Shown here piece after piece: positions 10,066 through 19,259 of a DNA stretch of 64,000 nt. The DNA is from Vibrio sp. S9_S30 (lineage in GTDB: Bacteria > Pseudomonadota > Gammaproteobacteria > Enterobacterales > Vibrionaceae), in NCBI RefSeq assembly GCF_014694455.1, contig NZ_JAAUWT010000005.1:248001-312000 (forward strand), in the 5' to 3' direction. How positions within the stretch are numbered: position 1 is the stretch's first letter; each line of letters opens with the position of its first letter. Made by a program: the position numbers and the translations under genes. A model generated the notes under the pieces. That model was not told where the DNA came from. It saw nothing but the letters and a program-made list of their open reading frames with translations, and made no database searches.

Positions 10066-10107
10066 TTAAGAGCGAAAAAACATCAAAAACTTGCGTTTTG
10101 TACCCAT
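10066..10107 (-). CDS. pheM: pheST leader peptide (PheM-like)
   Basis: A 13-residue open frame, MGTKRKFLMFFRS, about 140 bp upstream of pheS. Three of thirteen residues are Phe, including an adjacent pair near the end, as in the E. coli PheM leader ([14 protein letters not shown]) that controls pheST by attenuation. A stem-loop (AAAAGC-AGC-GCTTTT, 10116-10130) sits just upstream of its start. I could not fold a convincing terminator/antiterminator pair by eye, so attenuation is an inference from Phe content and position. Confidence 0.55.
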   Translation of the reverse strand: MGTKRKFLMFFRS

Positions 10108-10130
10108 TGTTAGCCAAAAGCGCTGCTTTT

Positions 10131-10433
10131 ACAGGTTTGATCTACTTTGTTTTCATTTGGGAATAATTCATCCTACCTTTCATTCGATCAGTTCTACTGC
10201 CTGTTTACTCCCACTCATAACCTGCGTTGCTCTCGAAATAAAAAGCGTTCAAAGATGAGAAAGCACAACATCTGAATCAAATAAGCATTAATACACTCAC
10301 AAACTTCTAAATAAAAATTAAGTCTTTCCTTACGGGCTCATGAAAGCACCAAAAAATATTCATTTTTAATTGAAATACTGAGAATTTAATCTAGGATTAC
10401 TTGTGTGGCGCAAGCTACAGTCTTACTCGCAAA
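10131..10433. other. pheST promoter region
   Basis: About 300 bp with no gene, between the terminator of the outer-membrane protein operon and the pheM-like leader. It must hold the pheST promoter, but no -35/-10 pair stands out strongly enough to call. Confidence 0.4.
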
Positions 10434-10470
10434 ACACATGAAAGCCGGGCATTGCTCGGCTTTCATGTGT
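10434..10470. terminator. Bidirectional terminator downstream of the barrel-protein gene
   Basis: A 14-pair stem (ACACATGAAAGCCG / CGGCTTTCATGTGT) with a nine-base loop and four T residues on each flank, about 80 bp beyond the stop of the leftward gene at 10547. Confidence 0.8.
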
Positions 10471-10523
10471 TTTGGGGCGCAATGAATACCCATAGTATTG
10501 AGCGACGCTTCTGAACTAAAGAA

Positions 10524-10553
10524 CCGTCATTCTAAAAGCCGTCGTTCTAAAAA
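10524..10553. repeat. 15-bp tandem duplication at the barrel-protein stop codon
   Basis: On the minus strand TTTTAGAACGACGG is followed at a 15-bp period by TTTTAGAATGACGG. The first copy contains the TAG stop of the gene at 10547, so the duplication carries a second in-register TTTTAG just beyond the gene end. Confidence 0.7.
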
Positions 10554-11707
10554 TAGTATTCCAATGACAATTCAACAAAGTCATCTTGTCGCCCAACATA
10601 AAGCAGATCGGTCGGAGTTCTGTTTTGCAACAACCAAGCATCTACTCGCCACTTCCACTGGTTGTTGATTCGACTCGACGCCTCAACCCTACCGTTATAG
10701 ACATCGCTGTTGTCTAAGTCTTGTGTTACTCCAGCAAGAAACTCTGTTCCTTCTGCATCATTAGCGATAAGACGAGCACCAAAAAACACATCATTCTGTC
10801 CTATATTTTGCGCGTTATTTCCCCGAGAATCATAAAGATACTCGACAATCATGCCAACATCCCAATCGGATTCAGCCAACCCTACTAAAGTATATTCAAA
10901 CCCAGCCACAACCCCAGTGTGAGGTTCAAAACTGTCACGGTAAATCGTTTCGAGTTTCCATAACCAATCACCTATACCCCCTTGCGCGTCTAAGCCAACT
11001 TGAGACATCTGAGCGTAATACGGCTTAAGCGCTCCCCCATCCATGCGGAAATACGGGTCACGGCTTGTACCGTTAAAATACGAAAGCCCTATATCCCAAT
11101 CACCAAGCATTTGGCTGTATCGCAAAGCGAAGTCAACGTGTTGCTCTTCTTTTGATGATTCATACAAAGCATCATCAGAAACAGGGACCGCTGGTCTGAA
11201 TCTTCCATCTTTCCCTGAAAAAGTTCGTTCACGGAAATAGGGTAAAACTAACGCATCGACCGTTCCCCACTCTCTCTCAAAGGTAAATTGAACCATTGGC
11301 TGACCAAGCTTTTGTTCTCCATCGAGTGACTCAACACCGTCTGATTGGTTTACCACATCCACTAGGTGGGCAGACTCGGTTACACCCCAAAACACTTTGC
11401 CAATGCCCGCACGCACTTCGTAGCCATCAAACACATGCAAGTATTGGAGCTCACGGATATCCGCATGGGTTCTTTCTTTATCTAAGCGATCTAAACGGGC
11501 AAATGGTGTAAAACTCCATTCACCATTGCCCGACTCTGTAGTCCAATACCATTGAGGCTTTAATACCAGTGAGGTTTGCTCTTTCCCTTGCCCGTCAAGA
11601 CCGGACTGAAAAAACTGCCTGTGCTCCAAATTCACCTGACCGCTAAACTCTGCGGCACTAGGCAGTGCAATTAAAGACGCTAAAACCGTTGCTATTCGTA
11701 ATGTCAT
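10547..11707 (-). CDS. Outer-membrane beta-barrel protein of an MMPL/LolA-like operon
   Basis: A 386-residue exported protein. Residues 1-19 form a signal peptide ending PSAAEF. The rest alternates polar and aromatic/hydrophobic residues in short strands, and the chain ends in Tyr-Tyr-Phe (SLEYYF), the C-terminal Phe expected for BAM-assembled barrels. It resembles large outer-membrane proteins of the DUF1302 kind that accompany MMPL transporters and LolA-like proteins, but I cannot name the family with certainty. It starts 9 bp after the LolA-like gene with a good AAGGAAGG site, and is the last gene of the unit. Likely role: the outer-membrane end of an envelope transport route. Confidence 0.72.
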   Translation of the reverse strand: MTLRIATVLASLIALPSAAEFSGQVNLEHRQFFQSGLDGQGKEQTSLVLKPQWYWTTESGNGEWSFTPFARLDRLDKERTHADIRELQYLHVFDGYEVRAGIGKVFWGVTESAHLVDVVNQSDGVESLDGEQKLGQPMVQFTFEREWGTVDALVLPYFRERTFSGKDGRFRPAVPVSDDALYESSKEEQHVDFALRYSQMLGDWDIGLSYFNGTSRDPYFRMDGGALKPYYAQMSQVGLDAQGGIGDWLWKLETIYRDSFEPHTGVVAGFEYTLVGLAESDWDVGMIVEYLYDSRGNNAQNIGQNDVFFGARLIANDAEGTEFLAGVTQDLDNSDVYNGRVEASSRINNQWKWRVDAWLLQNRTPTDLLYVGRQDDFVELSLEYYF

Positions 11708-11716
11708 CGCCCTTCC

Positions 11717-12499
11717 TTATCGCACTCGTTTTAACGTATTTTTGCTGAAATCACTGTCACTTAACCCGTTTTTGAAGGCGAGTTCTGTTGTGCTTAACAC
11801 CGTGCTTTTTCCTGATTGATGATTCACCATCTCCATGGTGTGGGCACGCCAGTATGTGTCTTCGTAAATCCGGTAGTCTGAAAACGTCAGTGTTTTCAAT
11901 AGTGACCGCTTTCTATCGTAAAACTCTACCTTCAATGGACGGTAATGCATTTGATCGAGCCAAACCAATTGTTTGGTGTACCCAGAGTTTTTGTCTGTTG
12001 GGATTTGTTCAAGCAGAAAGACTGGCTCACCTTCCACTACATCGTCCTGAATATAATTAAATTGATACTTTTCAATTTCAAACGAACTTAAATCTTCATA
12101 GGCGAATTCGCTGCCCATAAAAGGTCCCGATTTGTTACGTGAGGAGATGCGTTTTACGCGTTTTAATGCTGGGAGGTAAAGCCATTGGTCGTCAGGCTCG
12201 GTCGTGTGTGAATGGTTGAGAAATGCCGTTCCTTTAACATCACGGGGTTCATCAAAAACGGTTAACCCTTTGTCGCCGTCGCCATCAATTTCCAAAGATT
12301 TCAATCGCATTAGCCTTGAACTGCTTTCACCTTGAGCATTTTTCAGCACCATACTCATGGTTGCGACCGAATCTTGCCATCCTGTGTCTCTTGCTTTTCT
12401 CTCTTTTGCGATCTCCATTCCTTTGGCAGCATCAGCCAATACGTTGCCCGACGTCAATAAACCTAACAGTAATAAAGCGCTGTATTTCATTTTCATCAT
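11717..12499 (-). CDS. LolA-like periplasmic protein (outer membrane lipoprotein-sorting type)
   Basis: 260 residues with a signal peptide (about 1-22, cut after VLA). The body matches the LolA-like family annotated as outer membrane lipoprotein-sorting protein: SSRLMRLKSLEIDGDGDKGL, a P-D-D-QWLYLPALKRVKRI segment, FMGSEFAYEDL and a beta-rich C-terminal half. The fold is a half-barrel that carries lipid or another hydrophobic molecule. Proteins of this family typically sit beside MMPL/RND transporters, as here. It lies 47 bp downstream of the MMPL gene and 9 bp upstream of the barrel gene, so the three are one operon. The cargo is unknown. Confidence 0.82.
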   Translation of the reverse strand: MMKMKYSALLLLGLLTSGNVLADAAKGMEIAKERKARDTGWQDSVATMSMVLKNAQGESSSRLMRLKSLEIDGDGDKGLTVFDEPRDVKGTAFLNHSHTTEPDDQWLYLPALKRVKRISSRNKSGPFMGSEFAYEDLSSFEIEKYQFNYIQDDVVEGEPVFLLEQIPTDKNSGYTKQLVWLDQMHYRPLKVEFYDRKRSLLKTLTFSDYRIYEDTYWRAHTMEMVNHQSGKSTVLSTTELAFKNGLSDSDFSKNTLKRVR

Positions 12500-12546
12500 T
12501 TATTCCTTTTCTTAGCAGGCGAATCTCTTCGCCCGTGAATTTCAAA

Positions 12547-14904
12547 TTATGGCGAGACGGTTTCTATCTTGTTAATGGGTAAGGCTTCCTTGGTGTCTTC
12601 AGTTGGAACCTTGTCTTTGTCAAACCGCATTAACAATGTTGGTAGGAATAAGAAGTCCACTACCAACGCTAAGAAAATCACCAATGCACTGAGCTGCCCC
12701 ATATCAGCATTCAATCTAAAGCTGGACATCGCCAGAATAGAAAAGCCAGCAACAAGGACGACGGTGGTAATGCAAAGGGCTCGGCCGACTGTATTAAAGG
12801 CGTATTGAACGGCTTGTTCGGCGTCTTTTCCTTCTTTACGTGCGCGTTGGTATTTGCTGAGGAAATGGACGGCATCATCGACGACGATGCCCAATGTCAG
12901 TGTCACGACTACAGACAAACCTAGGTTGATTTCACCGGAATACAGTGCCCATAAACCAAACCCAATTACAGCGGGAGCCATGTTTGGCACGAGGCTGATC
13001 ACGCCTAAACGAAATGAGCGAAGAGCAAATATCAAGAGCGCTGAAATCAAAATCAGGGTTATGGGCAATGTTGATAACATGCTCGCCATGTTGGTCTCAC
13101 CAATATGCGCAAACATTAATGAGGGACTAGAAGCTAGAATGTCGTATTGCGGAGCGTTAGCGGCAAACCATCCGTATATCCGTCTTTCGATGTCTACCAG
13201 CTCCTTACTGCCCAGATTTGGAATGGTCAGCATCAATTTGACTGAGGACTTATCAACATTAATTTGGTTATTGAGATCCAAACCGTATGGCAGTGACATT
13301 TCGTACATCAACAAATATTGAGCAGCGAGCTCTCTGTCTTGGGGAAGTGTGTAATAGTCTTGATCGTCACCATGCATATTCTTATTAAGACGTTTGTAGA
13401 CGTCTGACAAAGATGCAACGTGATCCGTTTCAGGTTGAGCACGTAGCCAATCGGTAAATTCACCTAACGTTGCAAGGAACGAAGGATCGGCAATCCCCTG
13501 AGATTCACCCGATTTAATCGCGATGTTTATATTGGCCATGCCAGAAATACGCTCTTCCATAAAATCCGCTGCCTGACGGAACGCACTGGTATGGTCGAAA
13601 TATTTCACCGTTTCATCGTTGATTTTGTTTTGTGGGACAAGCACAGCGGACACCGCGATGACAACCACAGAAAGGGGAAGCAGTACTTTACGTTGACGAA
13701 CAACAAACGCACCAAATTTGTCCATGTACGTCGTTTTATTTTGAGTTTCCGGCACCGCCTTGATTGGCAGTACTTTGAGCAGTGCGGGCAGTAGAGTGAT
13801 TGACAGTACACAAGCTATCATCACACCAAGCGCCGCTAGATTTCCAAAGTCACGCAGCGCTGGGGAGTCGGACATGTTCATCATTAGGAAGCCGATCGCC
13901 GTTGTAACTGAGGTAATCAGAATCGGTATAAAGTTGATCCAGATACTGTAAAAGATAGCTTCATATTTACTCTTGCCCTCTCGCATTGCCTGACGCATGG
14001 TCGCAATAACATGTACACAATCCGCCACTGCAAGTGTCAGCACTAGGGTGGGTATATTGACCGTTGCCGTACTCAGAAACATACCAAACCAACCCGATAA
14101 TCCCATGGTTGCCACAACCGAACCGATGATGACAATCAGAGTCGCCAGAACACTCAAGAATGAGCGAAGCATGAGTGTCAGGAACACCAAAATCACAACA
14201 AGCATTGCCGGAACCAGTGTCGAGGTATCCTTTTTAGCAGAGACCATAAAAGCGTCATTCATTGCCACAACACCCGCTTTATGAAAAGTCACACTGGGGT
14301 AAGCGGCTTGATACTTAGCGAGCATTGTGTCTGCAAATGTAACCACTTGCATGAATTCAATAGTTTCGTCCACTTTAGGCATTTGCAATGTGATATTGAC
14401 GATGGTCACATCACCATTTTCCGACACAAGGGACTGACGCAAAGCAGGCTCTGAAAGCGCTATCTCTTTAACCTTTTTCATTCTTTCCGGCGTTAATTCA
14501 TGCTCTTCGGTTAAAAGATCTTCAACTAAGAGGTCATCTTCAAACGCTTCGGTATGCTGATAATTGGAAAGTGAATCGACGCGGCTTGAAAAAGGCACTT
14601 GCCAAGCCTCCTCCGTCAGTGCTTGAACCAACTCTAATGTTTCTTTGCTGAAAACATTTTCGTCGGATGGAGCGATAACGATGGCTAGATTATCGGTTTT
14701 ATTGAATGTGGCTTGAATCTCTTCAAAAGCCTGAAGTTGTGGGTTACTACCATCAAAAAAAATGTTGTAGTCGCCACGGAAGTAAAGATTTTTTCCGCCT
14801 ATCATAGAGGCGACCAATAGGATGGTCATTATCAATAAAACCCAAGGCGTATGGCTAATCGGGCTTCTTAATAACCGAGTGAAAAGGTTCTGTTCAGCTT
14901 TCAT
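12547..14904 (-). CDS. MMPL/RND-family inner-membrane transporter
   Basis: A large RND-superfamily pump of about 785 residues with the duplicated architecture of MMPL/hopanoid-type exporters: a membrane helix, a periplasmic loop (about 40-230), five or six helices with SSD-like character, then a second periplasmic domain and a second helix bundle. Acidic residues in the membrane (ADCVHVI in the first half, VDDAVHFL in the second) are the expected proton-relay positions. I chose the Met at 14904 because GGAG lies six bases upstream; the more upstream Met codons lack a ribosome-binding site. First gene of the pump/LolA-like/barrel operon, behind the tetR-type gene. Confidence 0.88.
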   Translation of the reverse strand: MKAEQNLFTRLLRSPISHTPWVLLIMTILLVASMIGGKNLYFRGDYNIFFDGSNPQLQAFEEIQATFNKTDNLAIVIAPSDENVFSKETLELVQALTEEAWQVPFSSRVDSLSNYQHTEAFEDDLLVEDLLTEEHELTPERMKKVKEIALSEPALRQSLVSENGDVTIVNITLQMPKVDETIEFMQVVTFADTMLAKYQAAYPSVTFHKAGVVAMNDAFMVSAKKDTSTLVPAMLVVILVFLTLMLRSFLSVLATLIVIIGSVVATMGLSGWFGMFLSTATVNIPTLVLTLAVADCVHVIATMRQAMREGKSKYEAIFYSIWINFIPILITSVTTAIGFLMMNMSDSPALRDFGNLAALGVMIACVLSITLLPALLKVLPIKAVPETQNKTTYMDKFGAFVVRQRKVLLPLSVVVIAVSAVLVPQNKINDETVKYFDHTSAFRQAADFMEERISGMANINIAIKSGESQGIADPSFLATLGEFTDWLRAQPETDHVASLSDVYKRLNKNMHGDDQDYYTLPQDRELAAQYLLMYEMSLPYGLDLNNQINVDKSSVKLMLTIPNLGSKELVDIERRIYGWFAANAPQYDILASSPSLMFAHIGETNMASMLSTLPITLILISALLIFALRSFRLGVISLVPNMAPAVIGFGLWALYSGEINLGLSVVVTLTLGIVVDDAVHFLSKYQRARKEGKDAEQAVQYAFNTVGRALCITTVVLVAGFSILAMSSFRLNADMGQLSALVIFLALVVDFLFLPTLLMRFDKDKVPTEDTKEALPINKIETVSP

Positions 14905-15052
14905 CACACTCTCCGTTTGTGACGCTTCATCATTCATTTGCAATTTAAAACCAGCTCACACGGGTTAAAATTACTCTACTTGATCGGTTCGAAGTAATAT
15001 TCCTCGACACCGTGCAAAATATGACGAATCGTCACTAAAGAGTCTAAATAAT

Positions 15053-15066
15053 CCCGCCTAAGCGGG
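15053..15066. terminator. Short hairpin between tetR-type gene and pump gene
   Basis: CCCGC / GCGGG with a four-base loop, flanked by T-rich sequence in both directions. Probably terminates, or partly attenuates, transcription from the tetR-type gene toward the MMPL gene. Confidence 0.55.
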
Positions 15067-15084
15067 TTTCTTAGAAAGCTTACT

Positions 15085-15870
15085 TTAGCGCCCTATGGAC
15101 TCAAGATAAGCGATTTCTTCAGCAAATATCTCTTGCTCAACCTTTTGACAGGTCTTGCGATAATCCCATTCCGTAGACAACGGCTTCCATTGGAGACCAT
15201 CCAAAAGGATATTTGAATTTTGTAACACTGAGAATGGGTCTTGCAAGCGTGTAATACAGTAATTATTCGTGGAATTTTTTGCTAATGCGTTTGAGCCGAA
15301 TGCCACGGACCAATTCGCAAATACAATCGCATCTGAGCTTAAGCCAGGAGCGTATTTCAAATCCCCAACTTCTACAGCTTTCTGAACCAACTTGTCAGCG
15401 CTATCAATAACCTGCTCTTCCAGATCATTAAGCTCTTTCACTCGTTCAGGTGATGCCTTTTCCAATACCCATGGTGTTTTTGCTGTAATCACGCAGTCTG
15501 ATAACACGGGCTCTAACCGAACATAAATTCGATATGCGGCGTGCATCGCCATGACTTTCTCCCGAGTATTACCTTCGTAGGTCATTGCTCGATTGAACAT
15601 CATGGCTTCTTTTTTTAAAGAGTGAATGCAAAGCGCCAAGATCACGTCTTCTTTACTGCAAAAGTGATTGTAGATGGTGCCTTTAGAATATGGACTGCGA
15701 GCCGTCAGCTTATCCATAGTGAAGTTCGCAAAGCCTTGCTCTTTCACCAGTTCTTCCGCTAATTTGGTGAGTTCCATTTCTCTGTTTGCAATCGCCTGCT
15801 GCTTCTTTGTCATGGACAAAGTACATTGTGGCTTCCCATCTTTACTGTTTTTACAACCAAAACCAAACAT
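15085..15870 (-). CDS. TetR-family transcriptional regulator
   Basis: 261 residues. The helix-turn-helix lies at about residues 25-75 (FTMDKLTARSPYSKGTIYNH), followed by a ligand-binding helical domain. A short N-terminal extension holds two Cys residues (Cys6 and Cys16) before the usual TetR start. It is encoded upstream of and codirectional with the MMPL operon, and two closely spaced palindromes (15951-15980) lie upstream of its own start. It probably represses itself and the pump operon and responds to the pump substrate. An internal Met (codon 20) is an alternative start; neither has a strong ribosome-binding site. Confidence 0.85.
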   Translation of the reverse strand: MFGFGCKNSKDGKPQCTLSMTKKQQAIANREMELTKLAEELVKEQGFANFTMDKLTARSPYSKGTIYNHFCSKEDVILALCIHSLKKEAMMFNRAMTYEGNTREKVMAMHAAYRIYVRLEPVLSDCVITAKTPWVLEKASPERVKELNDLEEQVIDSADKLVQKAVEVGDLKYAPGLSSDAIVFANWSVAFGSNALAKNSTNNYCITRLQDPFSVLQNSNILLDGLQWKPLSTEWDYRKTCQKVEQEIFAEEIAYLESIGR

Positions 15871-16225
15871 AGGTCTGTCACCGTATCATTTACACTTGCT
15901 CCTATCTCATTGTAACACGTCTACTATTCCTGTATAGGACGATACTTTTATGACGATGCGTCATTTGTGACACTTCGTCATAATAGTGCATTAATTGAAC
16001 ATATCAAGCATTTTTATAAAAAACGCATAAATTGGCAGTCAGACAAATGAATGGTTAGCGCTCCCTAGCCATAATGTCAGCCATTCAGCCTCGACATCAT
16101 TGAGCCGATTTGAGTTTGATGAGTCTTGTTCGTTTTTTTGAATAGACAGTACTGGGAGCAAAGCCTAACAGCTAAACTCCCGTCGTCTGAGAGGAATGAT
16201 CGGGCTGAGGGTATTGCCCTTCACT
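15871..16225. other. Upstream region of the tetR-type gene
   Basis: A 355-bp gap between the leftward tetR-type gene and the end of the leftward uxaC. It contains the paired operator palindromes and presumably the tetR promoter. The right part shows only weak inverted repeats, such as GGGAG/CTCCC near 16152-16181, which could end the uronate operon. Confidence 0.4.
15951..15980. promoter_or_regulatory. Paired TetR-type operators
   Basis: Two 13-bp palindromes, TGACGATGCGTCA (15951-15963) and TGACACTTCGTCA (15968-15980), share TGAC/GTCA arms at a 17-bp spacing. The whole 30-bp block also has twofold symmetry. Located about 80-110 bp upstream of the TetR-family start, it is the best candidate for that regulator's binding site. 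Confidence 0.65.
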
Positions 16226-17632
16226 TCATTGCTGAAAATAATTTCTGGCGTTATTGAAGCAGATATCCTCGATCATTTTACCCAACATTGGCAGATCATT
16301 TGGGGCTTCACCTCTCGCCACCCACTGTCCAATCATATTGCATAAGATACGTCGAAAATATTCATGGCGAGTGTAAGAAAGAAAGCTTCTAGAATCAGTC
16401 AACATACCAATGAACTGGCTGAGTAACCCTAGCTGTGAGAGTTGTTGCAACTGCCGCTGCATACCATCTAGCTGATCGTTAAACCACCAGCCCGATCCAA
16501 ATTGTATCTTTCCTGCAATGCCTCCCCCCTGAAAGTTACCCGTCATTGTTGCGATGACTTCGTTGTCTCTTGGGTTTAGGCAGTACAAAATGGTTTTGGG
16601 GAGCGTGTCTTCTTTATCCAATTCGTCCAACAGCCTTGCCAACGCCTGTGCAATCGGTGCATCGGCTATAGAGTCAAAGCCAGAGTTGGGACCAACAAGA
16701 CCGTACATACGAGTGTTGTTGTTTCGAAGCGCACCGATATGAAGCTGCATTACCCACCCTCTGCGGTGGTACTCCTTGCCCATCCATACCTGTATGGCGG
16801 ATGAAAAAGCAATGTCCTCTTGCTCCGAAAGTTCTCGACCTGAAAGACGTTTTACAACGATTTGGTTTAAGTCTGGAATGCTGGGAATTGGCGAAAAATT
16901 CAGCTTATCTAAACCATGGTCCGCCGCTCGGCAACCGTGACTTTCAAAATGATCTAACCGAATCGTTAACACACGCAGTAAGTCTTCGTAGTTTCGAATA
17001 ACGGTGGATGCCGTTGAGCCCAGTGTATGTAGGTAGTCTGGAAAGTCTGGCTGACCTATTAGATAGACGCGGTCGGGTCGCCAAGTTGGCAGAACATCAA
17101 TTTCGAACGTCGGATCCTGAGCAATCTGTTTGTGGTAAATCAGTGAATCGGCAGGATCATCTGTCGTCCCCACCAGCCTGACGTTCATCTTTCGCAAAAT
17201 ATTTCTTGCAGAAAAATCAGCCGTAGACAGCATGTTGTTACAACGCTGCCAAATGTCGTCTGCACTTTCCTCGTTTAATAGCGTGTCTACAATACCAAAT
17301 GGGCGCCGCAGTTCTAAGCAGGTCCAGTGATATAAAGGATTGCCTAATGTTTTTGGAACGGTAGACGCCCAAGCAATGAACTTGTCGTAATCTGACGCTT
17401 TCCCGGTGATTCGTTCCTCATCGACTCCAGCGGCTCGCATTGCACGCCATTTATAATGATCGCCTTCCAACCATATCTGACTTAAGTTATTGAACTGGCG
17501 ATCTTCAGCGATGTCTTTTGGGTCGAGGTGACAATGATAGTCATAGATTGGCATGTCCGATGCGTATTGGTGGTACAACTCTGAGGCAATGGAGTTCGTG
17601 AGAAGAAAATCTTCAGTCAAAAATGTGTTCAT
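16226..17632 (-). CDS. uxaC: Glucuronate/galacturonate isomerase
   Basis: Isomerises D-glucuronate to D-fructuronate and D-galacturonate to D-tagaturonate, the first step of hexuronate breakdown. 468 residues, the usual UxaC length. The amidohydrolase-fold metal motif HCHLDP begins at residue 33 in the expected N-terminal position, and the GTTDDP and [19 protein letters not shown] regions are family hallmarks. AAGGACG lies before the start. Last gene of a leftward operon with uxuB, a ManD-type dehydratase and a TRAP transporter. No tagaturonate reductase is present here, so glucuronate is the better-supported substrate. Confidence 0.95.
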   Translation of the reverse strand: MNTFLTEDFLLTNSIASELYHQYASDMPIYDYHCHLDPKDIAEDRQFNNLSQIWLEGDHYKWRAMRAAGVDEERITGKASDYDKFIAWASTVPKTLGNPLYHWTCLELRRPFGIVDTLLNEESADDIWQRCNNMLSTADFSARNILRKMNVRLVGTTDDPADSLIYHKQIAQDPTFEIDVLPTWRPDRVYLIGQPDFPDYLHTLGSTASTVIRNYEDLLRVLTIRLDHFESHGCRAADHGLDKLNFSPIPSIPDLNQIVVKRLSGRELSEQEDIAFSSAIQVWMGKEYHRRGWVMQLHIGALRNNNTRMYGLVGPNSGFDSIADAPIAQALARLLDELDKEDTLPKTILYCLNPRDNEVIATMTGNFQGGGIAGKIQFGSGWWFNDQLDGMQRQLQQLSQLGLLSQFIGMLTDSRSFLSYTRHEYFRRILCNMIGQWVARGEAPNDLPMLGKMIEDICFNNARNYFQQ

Positions 17633-17731
17633 TGGCGTCCTTTTTGTCCATGTTGTGTCGCTGGTATCACCTTTTTCATATCACACTCCTTATTTTATGA
17701 TCTTTTATCCGGTTAGCACTCGGCGTTCTCC

Positions 17732-19255
17732 TTAAAAGAGCGGTTCACCTTGCTGGAAAGTAGACTTGTTCTTAACGAGGTATTTTTCTGCTGTTTGTAA
17801 TATTCCCTCTTCACAAATTTGCTGGTAAGCATCTGAAATTTTTGTCGAAACTTCACTGTTATTACCGAGTTTTGATAGAAAGACTCCGGTCAACGATAAG
17901 ACTTTTTCCACCGCAACCTCGTTAATGCTCTCGTGATGACACTGCTTCAATTCGTCCGCCATTGGGTCGTTCACTTCAATCGCCTTACCTTGCAAATCGA
18001 CCCCAGACACATACCGAACCCAGGCAGCAATACAAAACGCCTGCCAAGTAAAATCCAAATTACGTTCAACCAAAATTTCGAGAGATGGAATTATGCGCTG
18101 AGGGATCTTTATGCTGCCATCCATTGCCACTTGCCATGTTGAGTGGCGTACATTAGGGTTTTGGAATCTTGTCATCAATTCGTCTGCGTATCGGTTTACG
18201 CACACACCTTCTGGCGGGTTAACCGTTTGAGCCTGAGAAAGCATCATTTCTCTTGCCACTCGGTTTAACACGTCGTTACTCATCACGTCAGAAATAGAAT
18301 GAAAACCCGCTAAATACCCGACGTAAGCCAACAAAGAATGTGTCCCATTTAACATACGGAGCTTGAGTTCCTCGTAGGGTCGGACATCTTCAACAAATGT
18401 TATTCCCACCTTCTCAAGTTCTGGTCGAGAAAGGCTAAACTTGTCTTCAATAACCCATTGTCTAAAGGGTTCACAAATCACTGCGCAAGGATCGGGGACT
18501 CCTAACACTGTCTTTATGTCATCGTGTAGCGCTTCAGACATAGATGGCGCGATACAATCCACCATGGAAGAAGGAAAAGCACCGTGCTTTTTGATCCACT
18601 CATATAGGTCTGGATTCGACAACATTGAAAAGTCCAGTATCGCCGTTTTCAATACGTTTCCGTTTTCTCGGAAGTTATCACAAGAAAGCATCGTAAATGG
18701 CTTAATGCTGTTTAACCGTCTTAAATCGAGCGATCTCGCTAGGTAGCCAATGGCTGTGATTGGGTCGTGAGGGTATGTAAGGTCATGCTGTATTTGTTCG
18801 CTTTTGGTGTTCAAACGCCACGTGTTACCGTCAATACAATAGCCTTTCTCTGTGATGGTAAGGGTGACAACTTCGGTAATAGGATCCGCAAGCTTGTTAA
18901 TGACAGCGTACTTTCCATCCAGAACGGGATGAAGAGAGTCAATAATACTGCCTATCACACGAGTTTCGGAATGACCGCACGACTGCTCAGTGACACTAAA
19001 CACATGGTTTTGGCAACGGAGCGCTTGAATAGCGGGATAGCCACTAAAAAGGCTTACAGCACAGATGCCCCAATCACACTGCTCATCGTGGGTGAGCAGC
19101 TTATCTAAAAATACCGCTTGGTGAGCACGGTGAAATGCGCCCAGTCCAATGTGTACTATTCTGCTTTTCAATCGGCTTCGATCGTAAGCGGGTGTTTTTA
19201 TGTGACTAGGAAGCTTAGAATGACTCAGATTTTCCATACCAAAATGCTCACTCAT
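17732..19255 (-). CDS. uxuB: D-mannonate oxidoreductase (fructuronate reductase)
   Basis: NAD(P)-dependent polyol-type dehydrogenase interconverting D-fructuronate and D-mannonate. 507 residues, normal for the family of long-chain mannitol dehydrogenases. The nucleotide-binding loop is HIGLGAFHRAHQA (about 35-47), and the catalytic-domain motif KLRMLNGTHSLLAY sits mid-protein. It starts four bases after the mannonate dehydratase stop, so the genes are cotranscribed. An alternative start six codons downstream is possible. It supplies the dehydratase with its substrate. Confidence 0.94.
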   Translation of the reverse strand: MSEHFGMENLSHSKLPSHIKTPAYDRSRLKSRIVHIGLGAFHRAHQAVFLDKLLTHDEQCDWGICAVSLFSGYPAIQALRCQNHVFSVTEQSCGHSETRVIGSIIDSLHPVLDGKYAVINKLADPITEVVTLTITEKGYCIDGNTWRLNTKSEQIQHDLTYPHDPITAIGYLARSLDLRRLNSIKPFTMLSCDNFRENGNVLKTAILDFSMLSNPDLYEWIKKHGAFPSSMVDCIAPSMSEALHDDIKTVLGVPDPCAVICEPFRQWVIEDKFSLSRPELEKVGITFVEDVRPYEELKLRMLNGTHSLLAYVGYLAGFHSISDVMSNDVLNRVAREMMLSQAQTVNPPEGVCVNRYADELMTRFQNPNVRHSTWQVAMDGSIKIPQRIIPSLEILVERNLDFTWQAFCIAAWVRYVSGVDLQGKAIEVNDPMADELKQCHHESINEVAVEKVLSLTGVFLSKLGNNSEVSTKISDAYQQICEEGILQTAEKYLVKNKSTFQQGEPLF

Positions 19256-19259
19256 TACA

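Noticed and set aside
12854-13321. 155-codon plus-strand frame opposite the MMPL gene
   Set aside because: Antisense shadow of a well-supported transporter gene; no support for expression.
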